From NCBI GenBank assembly GCA_002256345.1, contig NKIY01000007.1, forward strand, positions 158,490 to 222,489: 64,000 nucleotides of DNA, given 5' to 3'. Numbering within the stretch: the first letter of the stretch is position 1; every line of letters starts with the position of its first letter. Below are positions 1 through 9,100 of the stretch, one piece after another. A model generated the notes under the pieces. It was not told the origin of the DNA and searched no databases. It saw only the letters and a list, made by a program, of their open reading frames with translations. The stretch comes from Bradyrhizobiaceae bacterium PARB1 (GTDB taxonomy: Bacteria; Pseudomonadota; Alphaproteobacteria; Rhizobiales; Xanthobacteraceae). The translations under genes were made by a program, and so were the position numbers.

Positions 1-1
1 C

Positions 2-1060
2 TGGACCGGTTTCATCGGTGCCGTCGATGACATCAAGGAGCTGCGTGTCGCGCAGGTGCTGGATGTGCTCGACGACATGCTTGGCCCGCACATCTATCCC
101 GCACGCGAGGATGGCGGCGATCCGCGCCAGTGCCCGACCTGCGGCACCGGACGCCTGAACCTGAAGGCCGGCAAGTTCGGCGCTTTCGTCGGCTGCACCA
201 ATTATCCGGAATGCCGCTATACGCGTCCCCTCGCCGCCGACAGCGCCGCGACGGCGGATCGCGTACTGGGCGAAGATCCGGACACGGGCTTCGAAGTTGC
301 CGTGAAAGCCGGACGCTTCGGGCCTTACATCCAGCTCGGCGATGCGAAGGACTATGGCGAAGGCGAGAAGCCGAAGCGCGCGGGCATTCCGAAGAACACA
401 TCGCCCAGCGATGTCGAACTCGATCTGGCGCTGAAGCTTCTCTCGCTGCCGCGTGAGATCGGCAAGCATCCGGAGACCGGCGAGCCGATCACCGCGGGCC
501 TCGGCCGTTTCGGGCCGTTCGTGAAGCATGAAAAGACCTATGCCAGCCTGGAAGCCGGCGATGAGGTCTTTGACATCGGCCTCAATCGCGCCGTGACGCT
601 GATCGCCGAGAAGATCGCAAAGGGACCATCGGGTCGCCGCTTCGGCGCCGATCCCGGCAAGCCGCTCGGCGAGCATCCGGCGCTCGGCGGCATCGCGGTG
701 AAGAACGGCCGCTATGGCGCCTATGTCACCGCGGGCGGCGTCAATGCAACGATCCCGAACGACAAGACACCTGACACGATCACCGTGGCCGAAGCCATCG
801 CGCTGCTCGACGAGCGTGCCGCCAAGGGCGGCGGCAAAGTGAAGAAAGTTGCCAAGAAGGCCGCGCCGAAGAAGGCTGTGAAATCTGCTGACGGCGAGGA
901 CAAGCCGGCGAAGAAAACTGCCGCCAAGAAGGCCGCCAAGCCGAAGACCGACACGGCTGCTGCCAGCAAGGCGCGCGCGCCGGTAACCAAGAAGACAGTG
1001 GCCAAGAAGGCGCCGGCCAAGAAAGCCGCTGCCAAGAAGAGCGCGAGCAAGAACGGATAG
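2..1060 (+). CDS. topA: DNA topoisomerase I, C-terminal part (5' end outside window)
   Basis: Type IA topoisomerase that relaxes negatively supercoiled DNA. The reading frame is open from base 2, so only the C-terminal 352 residues are present and the catalytic core lies upstream. Visible features are a four-cysteine zinc ribbon (CPTCG...GCTNYPEC), then three Topoisom_I C-terminal repeats recognisable by GRFGPYIQ, GRFGPFVK and GRYGAYVT. The last ~75 residues are a Lys/Ala-rich histone H1-like tail (KKAAPKKA, AKKAPAKKAA), common in alphaproteobacterial and actinobacterial TopA and probably a DNA-binding or processivity tail. The stop is 2 bp before the rnr start, so the two genes are probably cotranscribed. 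Confidence 0.95.
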   Translation, partial: WTGFIGAVDDIKELRVAQVLDVLDDMLGPHIYPAREDGGDPRQCPTCGTGRLNLKAGKFGAFVGCTNYPECRYTRPLAADSAATADRVLGEDPDTGFEVAVKAGRFGPYIQLGDAKDYGEGEKPKRAGIPKNTSPSDVELDLALKLLSLPREIGKHPETGEPITAGLGRFGPFVKHEKTYASLEAGDEVFDIGLNRAVTLIAEKIAKGPSGRRFGADPGKPLGEHPALGGIAVKNGRYGAYVTAGGVNATIPNDKTPDTITVAEAIALLDERAAKGGGKVKKVAKKAAPKKAVKSADGEDKPAKKTAAKKAAKPKTDTAAASKARAPVTKKTVAKKAPAKKAAAKKSASKNG

Positions 1061-1062
1061 TC

Positions 1063-3444
1063 GTGGCCAAAAAACGCGACACCGCATTTCCGACCCGGGA
1101 TGAGATCGTCGCGTTCATTCGCGCCTATCCCGGCAAGATCGGCACCCGCGAGATCGCGCGGGAATTCGGCCTGAAGAACGCAGCACGCGTCGAACTCAAG
1201 CGCGTGCTGCGCGAACTCGTCGCTGACGGCTCCATCGCCAGGAAGGGCAAGGAAGTCCGCGAGCCCAAGGGACTGCCGCCGACGGTGCTGGTCGATATCG
1301 CCACCCGTGATGCCGACGGAGAACTGATCGCCACGCCCGTCGAATGGGACGATGCCGACGGCAATCCGCCGCGCATCCGCATCCATATTCCGCGCCGCCC
1401 CCTGCCCGGCACGGCAGCCGGTGTCGGCGACCGCGCCTTGCTGCGCATCGAGAAGATCGAGGACGACGGCGAGACTTCCGGCTATCGCGGCCGCATCATC
1501 AAGGTGCTCGACAGCGCGCGGACGCGCCTGCTCGGCATCTATCGCGCGCTGCCGAATGGCGGCGGCCGCATGGTCCCCGTGGACAAGAAACAGGCTGGGC
1601 GCGAACTCAACATCGCCGCCTCCGATGCAGGTGGTGCCGAGGACGGCGACCTCATCAGCGTCGATCTGATCCGCACGCGCGGCTACGGCCTCGCTTCCGG
1701 CAAGGTGAAGGAACGCCTTGGTTCGCTGTCGTCGGAAAAGGCGATCAGCCTGATCGCGATCCATTCCCACGACATCCCGCAGAATTTCTCACGCGGCGCA
1801 TTGCAGGAAGCCGAGGCTGCCAAGCCTGCGGCACTGAAGGGCCGCGAGGACTGGCGCGAACTGCCGCTGGTCACCATCGATCCGCCCGATGCGAAGGATC
1901 ACGACGACGCCGTCCATGCCGAAGTCGACCCCGACAACGAAGACGGCATGATCGTCACCGTCGCCATTGCCGATGTCGCCTTCTATGTGCGGCCGGGCTC
2001 GGCGCTCGATCACGACGCACTCCAGCGCGGCAACTCCGTCTATTTCCCCGACCGCGTCGTGCCGATGCTGCCGGAGCGCATCTCCAACGACCTGTGCTCG
2101 CTGGTGCCAGGCGAACCGCGCGGCGCGCTGGCTGTACGCATGGTATTCGACGAGGACGGGCGAAAGGTCTCGCATTCGTTCCACCGCATCCTGATGCGTT
2201 CGGCGGCGAAGCTGAGCTACGCGCAGGCGCAGGCGGCGATCGACGGCAAGCCGGATGATATCACCGGCCCCATTCTCGATCCGATCCTCAAGCCGCTCTG
2301 GGCCGCCTACAAGCTGGTAAAACAGGCGCGCGACGAACGCAGTCCGCTCGAACTCGAACTTCCCGAGCGAAAAATCCTGCTCAAGAAGGACGGCACCGTC
2401 GATCGCGTCATCGTACCGGAGCGGCTGGACGCACATAAACTCATCGAAGAGTTCATGATCCTCGCCAATGTCGCGGCGGCGGAGATGCTTGAAAAGAAGG
2501 GCCTGCCGCTTATCTATCGGGTGCATGACGAGCCGACCGTCGAGAAGGTTCACAATCTCGCGGAATTCCTCAAGACCCTCGATATGCCTTTCGCCAAAGC
2601 GGGCGCGCTGCGGCCTTCCGTGTTCAACCGCATTCTCTCCCAGGTGAAGGGCCACGATTCCGAGCCGCTGGTGAATGAAGTGGTGCTCCGTTCGCAAGCC
2701 CAGGCGGAATATGCCTCCGAGAATTACGGGCATTTTGGCCTGAACCTGCGGCGCTATGCGCATTTCACGTCGCCGATCCGGCGATACGCAGACCTGATCG
2801 TGCATCGCGCGCTGATCCGTGCGCTCGGCCTCGGCGAAGGCGCCCTGCCCGAAACCGAGACGCCGGAGTCGCTGGCGGAAATCTCCGCGCAAATCTCCGC
2901 CACCGAACGCCGCGCCATGAAGGCGGAGCGCGAGACGACGGACCGACTGATCGCGCATTTCCTGGCCGACAAGATCGGCGCCAGCTTTCAGGGCCGGATT
3001 TCCGGCGTCACCAAGGTTGGACTCTTTGTCAAATTGACCGAGACCGGCGCCGATGGTTTGGTGCCGATCAGGACATTGGGCTCGGAATATTTCAACTATG
3101 ACGAAGCCCGCCATGCCCTGATCGGCACCCGCTCCGGAGCGATGTACCGTTTGGGCGATGTCGTCGATGTCCGTCTGGTCGAGGCTGCACCGATCGCCGG
3201 TGCGCTGCGATTCGAAATGCTCTCCGAGGGCAATACGGCTCCAAGGAGAGGGCGACGCGAACACGGGCGCAGCAAAGGCGCTGACGACCGTGAGAGCCAT
3301 CCGAATACGACGAAATTCAAATCGTCGAAGAAATCGAAACCGGGCCGTAATGCCCGCATGAAGAGCAAGGCAAAGAAGATCGTTGCCAAGGCGGCGCGCC
3401 CGTCCCGCAGCAAGGGCGGCAAGCCGAAGCGAGGCAAATCGTAA
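1063..3444 (+). CDS. rnr: Ribonuclease R
   Basis: Processive 3'-5' exoribonuclease of the RNB/RNase II family that degrades structured RNA. It has 793 residues and a GTG start 2 bp after topA. An N-terminal winged-helix/cold-shock region is followed by the RNB catalytic domain, whose metal-binding Asp cluster is seen near residues 270-284 (TIDPPDAKDHDDAV). An S1 RNA-binding domain lies around residues 645-725. The last ~60 residues are a Lys/Arg-rich basic tail typical of RNase R. Length matches the family (about 750-810). The topA-rnr pairing is common in Rhizobiales. Confidence 0.96.
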   Translation: MAKKRDTAFPTRDEIVAFIRAYPGKIGTREIAREFGLKNAARVELKRVLRELVADGSIARKGKEVREPKGLPPTVLVDIATRDADGELIATPVEWDDADGNPPRIRIHIPRRPLPGTAAGVGDRALLRIEKIEDDGETSGYRGRIIKVLDSARTRLLGIYRALPNGGGRMVPVDKKQAGRELNIAASDAGGAEDGDLISVDLIRTRGYGLASGKVKERLGSLSSEKAISLIAIHSHDIPQNFSRGALQEAEAAKPAALKGREDWRELPLVTIDPPDAKDHDDAVHAEVDPDNEDGMIVTVAIADVAFYVRPGSALDHDALQRGNSVYFPDRVVPMLPERISNDLCSLVPGEPRGALAVRMVFDEDGRKVSHSFHRILMRSAAKLSYAQAQAAIDGKPDDITGPILDPILKPLWAAYKLVKQARDERSPLELELPERKILLKKDGTVDRVIVPERLDAHKLIEEFMILANVAAAEMLEKKGLPLIYRVHDEPTVEKVHNLAEFLKTLDMPFAKAGALRPSVFNRILSQVKGHDSEPLVNEVVLRSQAQAEYASENYGHFGLNLRRYAHFTSPIRRYADLIVHRALIRALGLGEGALPETETPESLAEISAQISATERRAMKAERETTDRLIAHFLADKIGASFQGRISGVTKVGLFVKLTETGADGLVPIRTLGSEYFNYDEARHALIGTRSGAMYRLGDVVDVRLVEAAPIAGALRFEMLSEGNTAPRRGRREHGRSKGADDRESHPNTTKFKSSKKSKPGRNARMKSKAKKIVAKAARPSRSKGGKPKRGKS

Positions 3445-3470
3445 CGAAGCTATTGCGAGCGAGACGAGCC

Positions 3471-3905
3471 ATGATGACGCTGACCACGCCGAAGACTTTT
3501 ACGAAGACCTGGACCAACGCGGCCGATCCCGCCGCCAAGCGCGATCTGTGGACCGCGATGAAGCGCGGCTTCTTCTGCCGTTGCCCGAACTGCGGCGAAG
3601 GCAAGATGTTTCGCGCTTTCCTGAAGACCGCGGATCACTGCGATCGCTGCGGCCAGGAATTCTCCGGCCATCGCGCCGACGACCTGCCCGCTTATCTCGT
3701 GATCGTCATCGTCGGCCATATCGTCGTGCCGATCGCCTTGTGGATCGAGACCAACTACTCGCCATCGGTGGCGCTGCAGCTTGCCATCTATCTGCCGATC
3801 TCGCTTATCGCATCGCTGTGGCTGTTGCAGCCGGTCAAAGGAGCCGTCGTCGGATTGCAATGGGCTCTGCGTATGCACGGGTTTGGCGACGGACACGAGC
3901 ACTGA
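3471..3905 (+). CDS. DUF983 family membrane protein
   Basis: Small membrane protein of 144 residues if started at the ATG at 3471; a TTG 18 bp upstream is also in frame but less likely. The N-terminal half has two Cys pairs forming a probable zinc ribbon (CRCPNCGEGKMF and CDRCGQEF). Two hydrophobic segments follow (about residues 70-95 and 100-120). This is the DUF983 arrangement, whose molecular function is unknown. It lies about 26 bp after rnr and may be in the same transcript. In related genomes DUF983 commonly follows rnr. Confidence 0.88.
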   Translation: MMTLTTPKTFTKTWTNAADPAAKRDLWTAMKRGFFCRCPNCGEGKMFRAFLKTADHCDRCGQEFSGHRADDLPAYLVIVIVGHIVVPIALWIETNYSPSVALQLAIYLPISLIASLWLLQPVKGAVVGLQWALRMHGFGDGHEH

Positions 3906-3956
3906 TACGGTCACCGTCCCCTAACAAACTTCAAGAAAAGATTTCTAGGAGACGGA

Positions 3957-4688
3957 ATGAGCGAGACGGTCGAAGTCGGCAAGGAAGCCGATCATCATCC
4001 CTATAAGCGCCCGCGCGATGCGGCGACGCTGATGCTGGTCGATCGCTCCGGCCCGGTGCCGAAAGTGCTGGTGGGCAAGCGCCACGACAAGGTGGTGTTC
4101 ATGCCGGGCAAATTCGTCTTTCCGGGCGGCAGTGTCGACAAGACCGATAATCGTGTGCCGGTGGCAGCGCCGGTGCCGGCCGCGCTCGAATCCAACCTGA
4201 TGAAGGGCAGCCCGAAGACGCCGACGTCGCGCGCCCGCTCGCTTGCCATCGCCGCCATCCGCGAAGCCTGTGAAGAGACCGGCCTCTGCCTCGGCCGCAA
4301 GGTCGAAGGCACCACCAAGAAGCTCAACGGCCCATGGCAGGCGTTCAGCGATGCCGGCCTGCTGCCGGATCCGTCGGGCCTTTTCCTGATCGCTCGCGCC
4401 ATCACTCCGCCGGGCCGCATCAAGCGTTTCGATACGCGTTTCTTCACGGCCGATGCCTCTTCGATCGCCCATCGCGTCGAAGGCGTGGTCCATGCAGACG
4501 CCGAACTGGTCGAACTGGTCTGGGTCGAACTCGGCTCGCCGCATCTGGCTGATGCGCATGCGATGACCAAAAACGTGCTCAATCAGTTGCAAAAGCGATT
4601 GGCACTCGGGCCATTACACCATGACGCACCACTGCCCTTCTTCCATTGGTACGATGGTAAGATGCAGATGGACCTGATACCGGCCTGA
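3957..4688 (+). CDS. Nudix hydrolase
   Basis: Nudix-superfamily pyrophosphatase of 243 residues. The Nudix signature is split as in the NUDT7/CoA-pyrophosphatase-like group: a glycine/Asp region (FPGGSVDKTDN) near residues 58-68, then the helix AAIREACEETGL near residues 97-108 containing the metal-binding REACEE glutamates. The substrate cannot be told from sequence; CoA or nucleoside-diphosphate derivatives are typical. A strong ribosome site (AGGAGACGGA) sits directly before the ATG. It is fourth in the topA-rnr-DUF983 run and is followed by a terminator hairpin. Confidence 0.9.
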   Translation: MSETVEVGKEADHHPYKRPRDAATLMLVDRSGPVPKVLVGKRHDKVVFMPGKFVFPGGSVDKTDNRVPVAAPVPAALESNLMKGSPKTPTSRARSLAIAAIREACEETGLCLGRKVEGTTKKLNGPWQAFSDAGLLPDPSGLFLIARAITPPGRIKRFDTRFFTADASSIAHRVEGVVHADAELVELVWVELGSPHLADAHAMTKNVLNQLQKRLALGPLHHDAPLPFFHWYDGKMQMDLIPA

Positions 4689-4693
4689 TGCGG

Positions 4694-4718
4694 AAAAGCG
4701 CCGCATCAGCGGCGTTTT
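4694..4718 (+). terminator. Rho-independent terminator after Nudix gene
   Basis: A six-base-pair stem CGCCGC/GCGGCG with an ATCA loop is followed by TTTT. It begins 6 bp after the Nudix stop and probably closes the topA-rnr transcript. Confidence 0.7.
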
Positions 4719-4791
4719 CACGATTTTTTTAACGCATCCATCTACCTGAACGACTAACAACGGCGGCGCCACAACCGGGGAGCTATCGTTT

Positions 4792-5013
4792 ATGGGACAG
4801 ATGCAAAGGTTCGAGGAGACAGAGGCCTCGACCTTCACGCCTGTGTCGCTCGGCTACCGGCAGATGGCGTCTTCCCTGGGAAAGAAAGCGAGCATGTCGA
4901 GCGATCCGCGGGAGATCCGCGATCTGCTCGACCTCGCCAAATCATGGCTGCTGCTCGCCGAGAACGAAGAGCTCATGGCGAGCGAAGCACGCAGCATGTC
5001 CGCGCGGTTCTGA
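4792..5013 (+). CDS. Small hypothetical protein, 73 aa
   Basis: Unrecognised small soluble protein of 73 residues. A good ribosome site (CCGGGGAG, about 8 bp before ATG) and codon use like its neighbours support it as a real gene. The C-terminal half (DLLDLAKSWLLLAENEELM) looks like an amphipathic helix. There is no signal peptide and no transmembrane segment. It stands alone between a terminator and an intergenic repeat. No function can be assigned. Confidence 0.6.
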   Translation: MGQMQRFEETEASTFTPVSLGYRQMASSLGKKASMSSDPREIRDLLDLAKSWLLLAENEELMASEARSMSARF

Positions 5014-5024
5014 CTCTCCTTGCG

Positions 5025-5148
5025 GTCATTGCAAAGCGCCCGTTGGCGACGAAACAATCCAGTTGCTTACTTGCGCCGTCTCGATTGCTTCGTGGTGGAG
5101 TTCATCGTCGGGCCGGCGAAGCCGGCACCGGTGGCTCCTCGCAATGAC
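5025..5148. repeat. Intergenic palindromic repeat (GTCATTGC...GCAATGAC ends)
   Basis: A non-coding element bounded by inverted ends GTCATTGC and GCAATGAC, with an internal GGCCGGCGAAGCCGGC hairpin. It resembles a short dispersed repeat common between genes in Bradyrhizobium-type genomes. It fills most of the gap between the 73-aa gene and the monooxygenase. Confidence 0.55.
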
Positions 5149-5262
5149 GGAGTTGTTCTGAAGCTCCCTGACAATTCGCAATAATCTTCTCGCGAACACC
5201 TCCTGTTGCGGCGCGCCCGCATGCCTATCTTGTTCCGCACCAGCATCACGGGAATGATCCAA

Positions 5263-6591
5263 ATGGCAAAGCGTCAGTTGAAGCTCGGGGCCTTCATGCG
5301 ACCGGTCTCAATCCACACCGGCGCCTGGCGCTATCCTGGCGCAGTGCCCGATGCCAATTTCAATTTCCCGCTGATGAAGCAGATGATCCGAAAGCTGGAG
5401 GCCGGCAAGTTCGATGCCTTCTTCATGGCTGACCATCTCGCAGTGCTGAACATGCCGGTGGAAGCGCTGAAGCGTAGCCATACGGTGACGTCATTCGAGC
5501 CCTTCACGCTGCTATCGGCGCTTGCCGCTGTGACTGAAAATATCGGCCTTGTCGCCACCGGTTCGACGACGTTCGATGCGCCCTATCATGTGGCGCGTCG
5601 CTTTGCTTCGCTGGATCACATTTCCGGCGGTCGGGCCGGCTGGAATATCGTCACGACATCGAATCCCGACGCCGCACTCAATTTCGGCCTCGACGACCAC
5701 ATGGAGCATGCGGAGCGCTACAAGCGAGCACGCGAGTTCTACGATGTGGTGACCGGCCTGTGGGATTCCTTCGCCGACGATGCGTTTCCACGCGATGCCG
5801 AAAGCGGGATCTATATGGACCCCGAGAAGATGCATGTGCTGGATCACAAGGGTGCCTATCTGAAAGTCCGCGGCCCGCTGAACATCGCGCGGCCCGTGCA
5901 GGGCTGGCCGGTGATCGTGCAGGCCGGTGCATCCGACGACGGCAAGCAGTTGGCAGCAGAAACCGCCGAAGCCGTGTTCACCGGCGGCGGCCCGATCGGC
6001 GATGCGCAAAAGCTCTATGCCGACATCAAGGGGCGCATGGCGACGATCGGCCGTGATCCCGACCACCTCAAAATCCTGCCCGGCGCCTTCGTGGTCATCG
6101 GCGACAGTGTCGAGGAAGCCAGGGAAAAACGTGCGCTGCTCGACAGCAAGGTGCATTACGCCAATGCGATCGCCTCGCTGTCGATCAATCTCGGCACCGA
6201 CGCCTCCGGCTTCGATCCCGACGCACCCCTGCCCGACGACATTCCCGAGAGCAATGCCAGCAAGAGCGGCCGCGAGCGCGTCATCGCCCTCGGCCGCCGC
6301 GAGAATCTCACCGTGCGCCAGCTCGCCCAGCGGCTCGGCGGCTACGCCGGGTCGGCCTTTGTGGGGACGCCGCAGAGCATCGCCGACGAGATGCAGGAAT
6401 GGCTGGAAACCGAGGCTTCGGACGGGTTCAACATCATGTTCCCCTATCTGCCGGAGGGGCTGAACGAATTCGTGGACCGGGTTGTCCCGGAACTCCAGCG
6501 GCGCGGAATCTTCCGAACCGAATACGAAGGCCGCACGCTGCGCGAGAATTTAGGGCTTCCCAGACCGAAAAACCGCTTCTTTCCGGGTTAA
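5263..6591 (+). CDS. NtaA/SnaA/DszA-family FMN-dependent monooxygenase
   Basis: Flavin-dependent monooxygenase of the bacterial luciferase-like superfamily, closest in architecture to nitrilotriacetate/pristinamycin/dibenzothiophene-sulfone monooxygenases, which use reduced FMN from a partner reductase. It has 442 residues, typical for the group. Visible features are the N-terminal substrate-barrel motif FFMADHLA, VATGSTTFDAPYHVARRFASLDHISGGRAGWN (read in parts) and YAGSAFVGTP near the C-terminus. The ATG at 5263 is chosen because GGGA lies 9 bp upstream and MAKRQLKLGAF is the family start; in-frame ATGs at 5221 and 5254 are less convincing. No reductase is adjacent, so substrate and partner are unknown. 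Confidence 0.9.
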   Translation: MAKRQLKLGAFMRPVSIHTGAWRYPGAVPDANFNFPLMKQMIRKLEAGKFDAFFMADHLAVLNMPVEALKRSHTVTSFEPFTLLSALAAVTENIGLVATGSTTFDAPYHVARRFASLDHISGGRAGWNIVTTSNPDAALNFGLDDHMEHAERYKRAREFYDVVTGLWDSFADDAFPRDAESGIYMDPEKMHVLDHKGAYLKVRGPLNIARPVQGWPVIVQAGASDDGKQLAAETAEAVFTGGGPIGDAQKLYADIKGRMATIGRDPDHLKILPGAFVVIGDSVEEAREKRALLDSKVHYANAIASLSINLGTDASGFDPDAPLPDDIPESNASKSGRERVIALGRRENLTVRQLAQRLGGYAGSAFVGTPQSIADEMQEWLETEASDGFNIMFPYLPEGLNEFVDRVVPELQRRGIFRTEYEGRTLRENLGLPRPKNRFFPG

Positions 6592-6628
6592 AGCGCGGAA
6601 ATCACCGGATTTACCGCCGCGGAAAACC

Positions 6629-6656
6629 TTGACTTTGGGGCGTTCGCGGCTAGTTT
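6629..6656 (+). promoter_or_regulatory. Candidate housekeeping promoter for rpmG
   Basis: TTGACT, 16 bp, then TAGTTT, about 60 bp upstream of the rpmG ATG. It fits a sigma-70-type promoter in an otherwise gene-free 126 bp gap. Confidence 0.5.
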
Positions 6657-6717
6657 GCGCGCCAACACGGCCAGTGCTCTGGCTGTCACCCGATTCCCGA
6701 CATTCAGAGGTTTCACC

Positions 6718-6885
6718 ATGGCCAAGGCGGTCACCATCAAGGTCAAGCTCGTTTCCACCGCGGATACCGGCTTCTACTACGTCGCCAAGAAGAACTCGCG
6801 CACCATGACCGACAAGATGGTCAAGAAGAAGTACGACCCGGTCGCGCGCAAGCACGTCGAGTTCAAGGAAGCGAAGATCAAGTAA
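6718..6885 (+). CDS. rpmG: 50S ribosomal protein L33
   Basis: Ribosomal protein L33, 55 residues, of the large subunit near the E site. The sequence starts [19 protein letters not shown], contains [10 protein letters not shown], and ends in the conserved [14 protein letters not shown]. It is the alphaproteobacterial type without the zinc-binding Cys pairs. The ATG at 6718 gives the standard length; upstream in-frame codons would add an untypical extension. It is transcribed alone, with its own promoter and a strong terminator. Confidence 0.97.
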   Translation: MAKAVTIKVKLVSTADTGFYYVAKKNSRTMTDKMVKKKYDPVARKHVEFKEAKIK

Positions 6886-6914
6886 GCGCTGGTATCAGCC
6901 GCTGACGGATTTTG

Positions 6915-6939
6915 AACGGCGCCGCAAGGCGCCGTTTTT
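6915..6939 (+). terminator. Rho-independent terminator of rpmG
   Basis: Perfect nine-base-pair stem AACGGCGCC/GGCGCCGTT with a GCAA loop, running into a T tract. It lies 30 bp after the rpmG stop. Confidence 0.85.
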
Positions 6940-6970
6940 CGTTGGGGGCGAAGCTGAGTAGCCTGTGGTC

Positions 6971-7152
6971 TCCCTCTCCCGGAGCGAAGCAAATGGGGAG
7001 GGTCCGCCGATAGCGGGGGTGGGGTCTCTCCCCACGAAAGAACAAAGCGGGGTGATAGACCCCACCCGTCTCGACTGCCCGCGCGAAGCAAAGCTTCGCT
7101 AGAGCAGTCGATCCACCCTCCCCGCTGCGCGGCTTCGCCGCTTGGGGGAGGG
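6971..7152. repeat. Dispersed intergenic repeat, CCCTCTCCC/GGGGGAGGG type
   Basis: GC-rich non-coding element beginning CCCTCTCCCGGAGCGAAGC and ending CGCTTGGGGGAGGG, so the ends are roughly complementary. Internally it has GGTGGGGT and GATCCACCCTC. A related element lies at 37641-37816 and shares GCGAAGC, GATCCACCCT and the terminal CCTC/GAGG inversions. It occupies the convergent gap between rpmG and pleD. Confidence 0.6.
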
Positions 7153-7160
7153 AAAAGAAA

Positions 7161-8534
7161 CTACGCCGCCGCCGCGACGACTCTGTTCCGCCCGTCGTGC
7201 TTGGCGCGATACAGCGCCACGTCGGCACGCTTCAGCACATCCGCGATCGGCTCGCCCTTCTTCTCCAGCGTCGCGAGACCGATGGAGATGGTGACTTCGA
7301 TGCGCTTGTTGCCGCGATCGATGGAGAACGGCTCGCCTGCAATGGAGCGGCGCAGGCGCTCCGCCACCATGCCGGCGACATGCATGTCCGTCTCCGGCAT
7401 CACGATAACGAATTCCTCGCCGCCATAGCGGCAGGCGAGATCGATGCCGCGGATCGACTTGCGGATGCGCACCGCGAATTCGCGCAGCACGTCGTCGCCG
7501 CAGTCGTGGCCATGGGTGTCGTTGATCGACTTGAAATAATCGATGTCGAGGATCATCAGCGCTAGCGGCTTGCTGCGCGTCGCCGCCTGCTCGGCTAGCG
7601 TCTGCAGATGGCTTTCCATGTAGCGGCGATTGTGCAGGCCGGTGAGACCGTCGGTGATCGCGGCTTCGATGGAATGCTGGACGTTGTCGCGCAGATGATC
7701 GGTATAGCGGCGGCGGCGCACCTGGGTGCGGGCGCGCGCAAGCAGTTCGTTCTTGTCGACCGGCCGTGTGAGATAGTCATTCACGCCGATTTCGAGGCCG
7801 CGCAGCAGGCGCGTGTTATTGTCGATGTCGGCGATGGCGAGGATCGGAATTTGCCGCGTACGCTCCAGCGAGCGCGCCTGGCTACAGAGGCGCAAGCCAT
7901 CGAAGTTTTCGAGACTGAGCGAGACGATAAGCAGATCGTAATTGCCCTCGGCCGCATGAAACAGCGCCTCGGCGGGATTTGGCTCGACATCCACCGTATG
8001 CTCTGCAGCGAGCAGCGGCGCCAGGCGCTCGTAGGACGACGGACGATCGTCGACGAGCAGAATGCGGCCACCGATGCCCTCGTCTGCGACGGCGCTGCGC
8101 TCCGGCGCCTGGATGCCAATTTCCAGCGAGGTGAGCGCGCGCATGCGGAGTTCGTCGGTCATCATCTTCAGCCGCGTCAGTGAACGCACGCGTGCGACCA
8201 GCACGGCGTCCGCAACGGGCTTGGTGAGGAAATCATCGGCGCCGGCTTCGAGACCGCGCACGCGATCGGACGGCGAATCCAGCGCCGTGACCATCACCAC
8301 CGGAATGAAATGCGTCTTCGGATTGGCCTTGAGACGGCGGCAAACTTCGAAGCCGTCCATGTCGGGCATCATGACATCGAGCAAGATCAGGTCGCATTCC
8401 GAACGCGCGCAGATCTCCAGCGCCTGAGCGCCGTTCGACGCCGTGATCACGTCGAAATATTCGGCGGACAGACGGGCTTCGAGCAGCTTCACATTGGCGG
8501 GGATGTCATCGACGACGAGAATACGCGCTGACAT
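7161..8534 (-). CDS. pleD: PleD-type response regulator, diguanylate cyclase
   Basis: Makes cyclic di-GMP and couples the DivJ/PleC/DivK phosphorelay to polar development. The 457 residues are ordered REC1, REC2, GGDEF. REC1 has phosphoacceptor Asp53 and Lys105 (LTKP). REC2 (about 155-275) is an adaptor: the acceptor position is Ser205, so it cannot be phosphorylated in the usual way. The cyclase signature is GGEEF at 371-375, with the inhibitory RxxD I-site at 362-365. It lies 10 bp downstream of divK in an apparent operon, as in Caulobacter and Rhizobiales. Confidence 0.96.
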   Translation of the reverse strand: MSARILVVDDIPANVKLLEARLSAEYFDVITASNGAQALEICARSECDLILLDVMMPDMDGFEVCRRLKANPKTHFIPVVMVTALDSPSDRVRGLEAGADDFLTKPVADAVLVARVRSLTRLKMMTDELRMRALTSLEIGIQAPERSAVADEGIGGRILLVDDRPSSYERLAPLLAAEHTVDVEPNPAEALFHAAEGNYDLLIVSLSLENFDGLRLCSQARSLERTRQIPILAIADIDNNTRLLRGLEIGVNDYLTRPVDKNELLARARTQVRRRRYTDHLRDNVQHSIEAAITDGLTGLHNRRYMESHLQTLAEQAATRSKPLALMILDIDYFKSINDTHGHDCGDDVLREFAVRIRKSIRGIDLACRYGGEEFVIVMPETDMHVAGMVAERLRRSIAGEPFSIDRGNKRIEVTISIGLATLEKKGEPIADVLKRADVALYRAKHDGRNRVVAAAA

Positions 8535-8544
8535 GGAAAACTCC

Positions 8545-8910
8545 CTAACCGATAAATCGTCGGACCGTCTCGATGAACTTCCCGACTGAAATAGGCTTTG
8601 ACAAATATGCTTCGCAGCCGCCCTCGCGGATGCGTTCCTCGTCGCCCTTCATGGCAAAGGCTGTGACGGCGACGACGGGGATCATGGCGATCGATGGATC
8701 CTGCTTGATCCAGCCGGTCACTTCGAGGCCGGAGACCTGCGGCAATTGAATGTCCATGAGAATCAGATCGGGGCGGAGCGAGCGGACAAGATCGAGCGCT
8801 TCATAGCCGTTGCTCGTGCCCACCGTCTGGTAGCCATGGGCTTCCAGCAGGTCACGAAACAACTTCATATTGAGCTCGTTGTCCTCCACGATCAGGACGG
8901 TTTTAGCCAT
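8545..8910 (-). CDS. divK: Single-domain response regulator DivK
   Basis: Essential cell-cycle response regulator that, when phosphorylated by DivJ, restrains the CckA-ChpT-CtrA pathway. It has 121 residues and a single receiver domain with acidic pocket ED at 9-10, phosphoacceptor Asp53 and the Lys of YLSKP near residue 105. The ATG at 8910 is chosen because GGAGGACAGG directly precedes it and [14 protein letters not shown] is the family start; an upstream extension is possible but unlike homologues. It is the first gene of divK-pleD. Confidence 0.96.
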   Translation of the reverse strand: MAKTVLIVEDNELNMKLFRDLLEAHGYQTVGTSNGYEALDLVRSLRPDLILMDIQLPQVSGLEVTGWIKQDPSIAMIPVVAVTAFAMKGDEERIREGGCEAYLSKPISVGKFIETVRRFIG

Positions 8911-9100
8911 CCTGTCCTCCAATCCCGACATAAACGGTGTCTCTGCGCTTCGCCCAAAGCTTTGTACGAGGCCCCGCGCCGGCGGAACGCGCCGCCAAAC
9001 CACCCGCCTCCTCCAAAAATCCCAATTACTGGAATCACTTGGGTGACTCGGGCATGATGATTCAAACTAGAGACGATAAGTTACGGAAAGGCAAACACGC

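Noticed and set aside
1789-3300. Long open frame of 503 codons on the minus strand inside rnr
   Set aside because: It is fully antisense to a well-conserved gene; long antisense frames are expected in GC-rich DNA. The translation has no recognisable domain.
9004-9100. LexA (SOS) box for DUF3572-dinB
   Set aside because: No GTTC-N7-GTTC or GAAC-N7-GAAC was found in the gap to divK.
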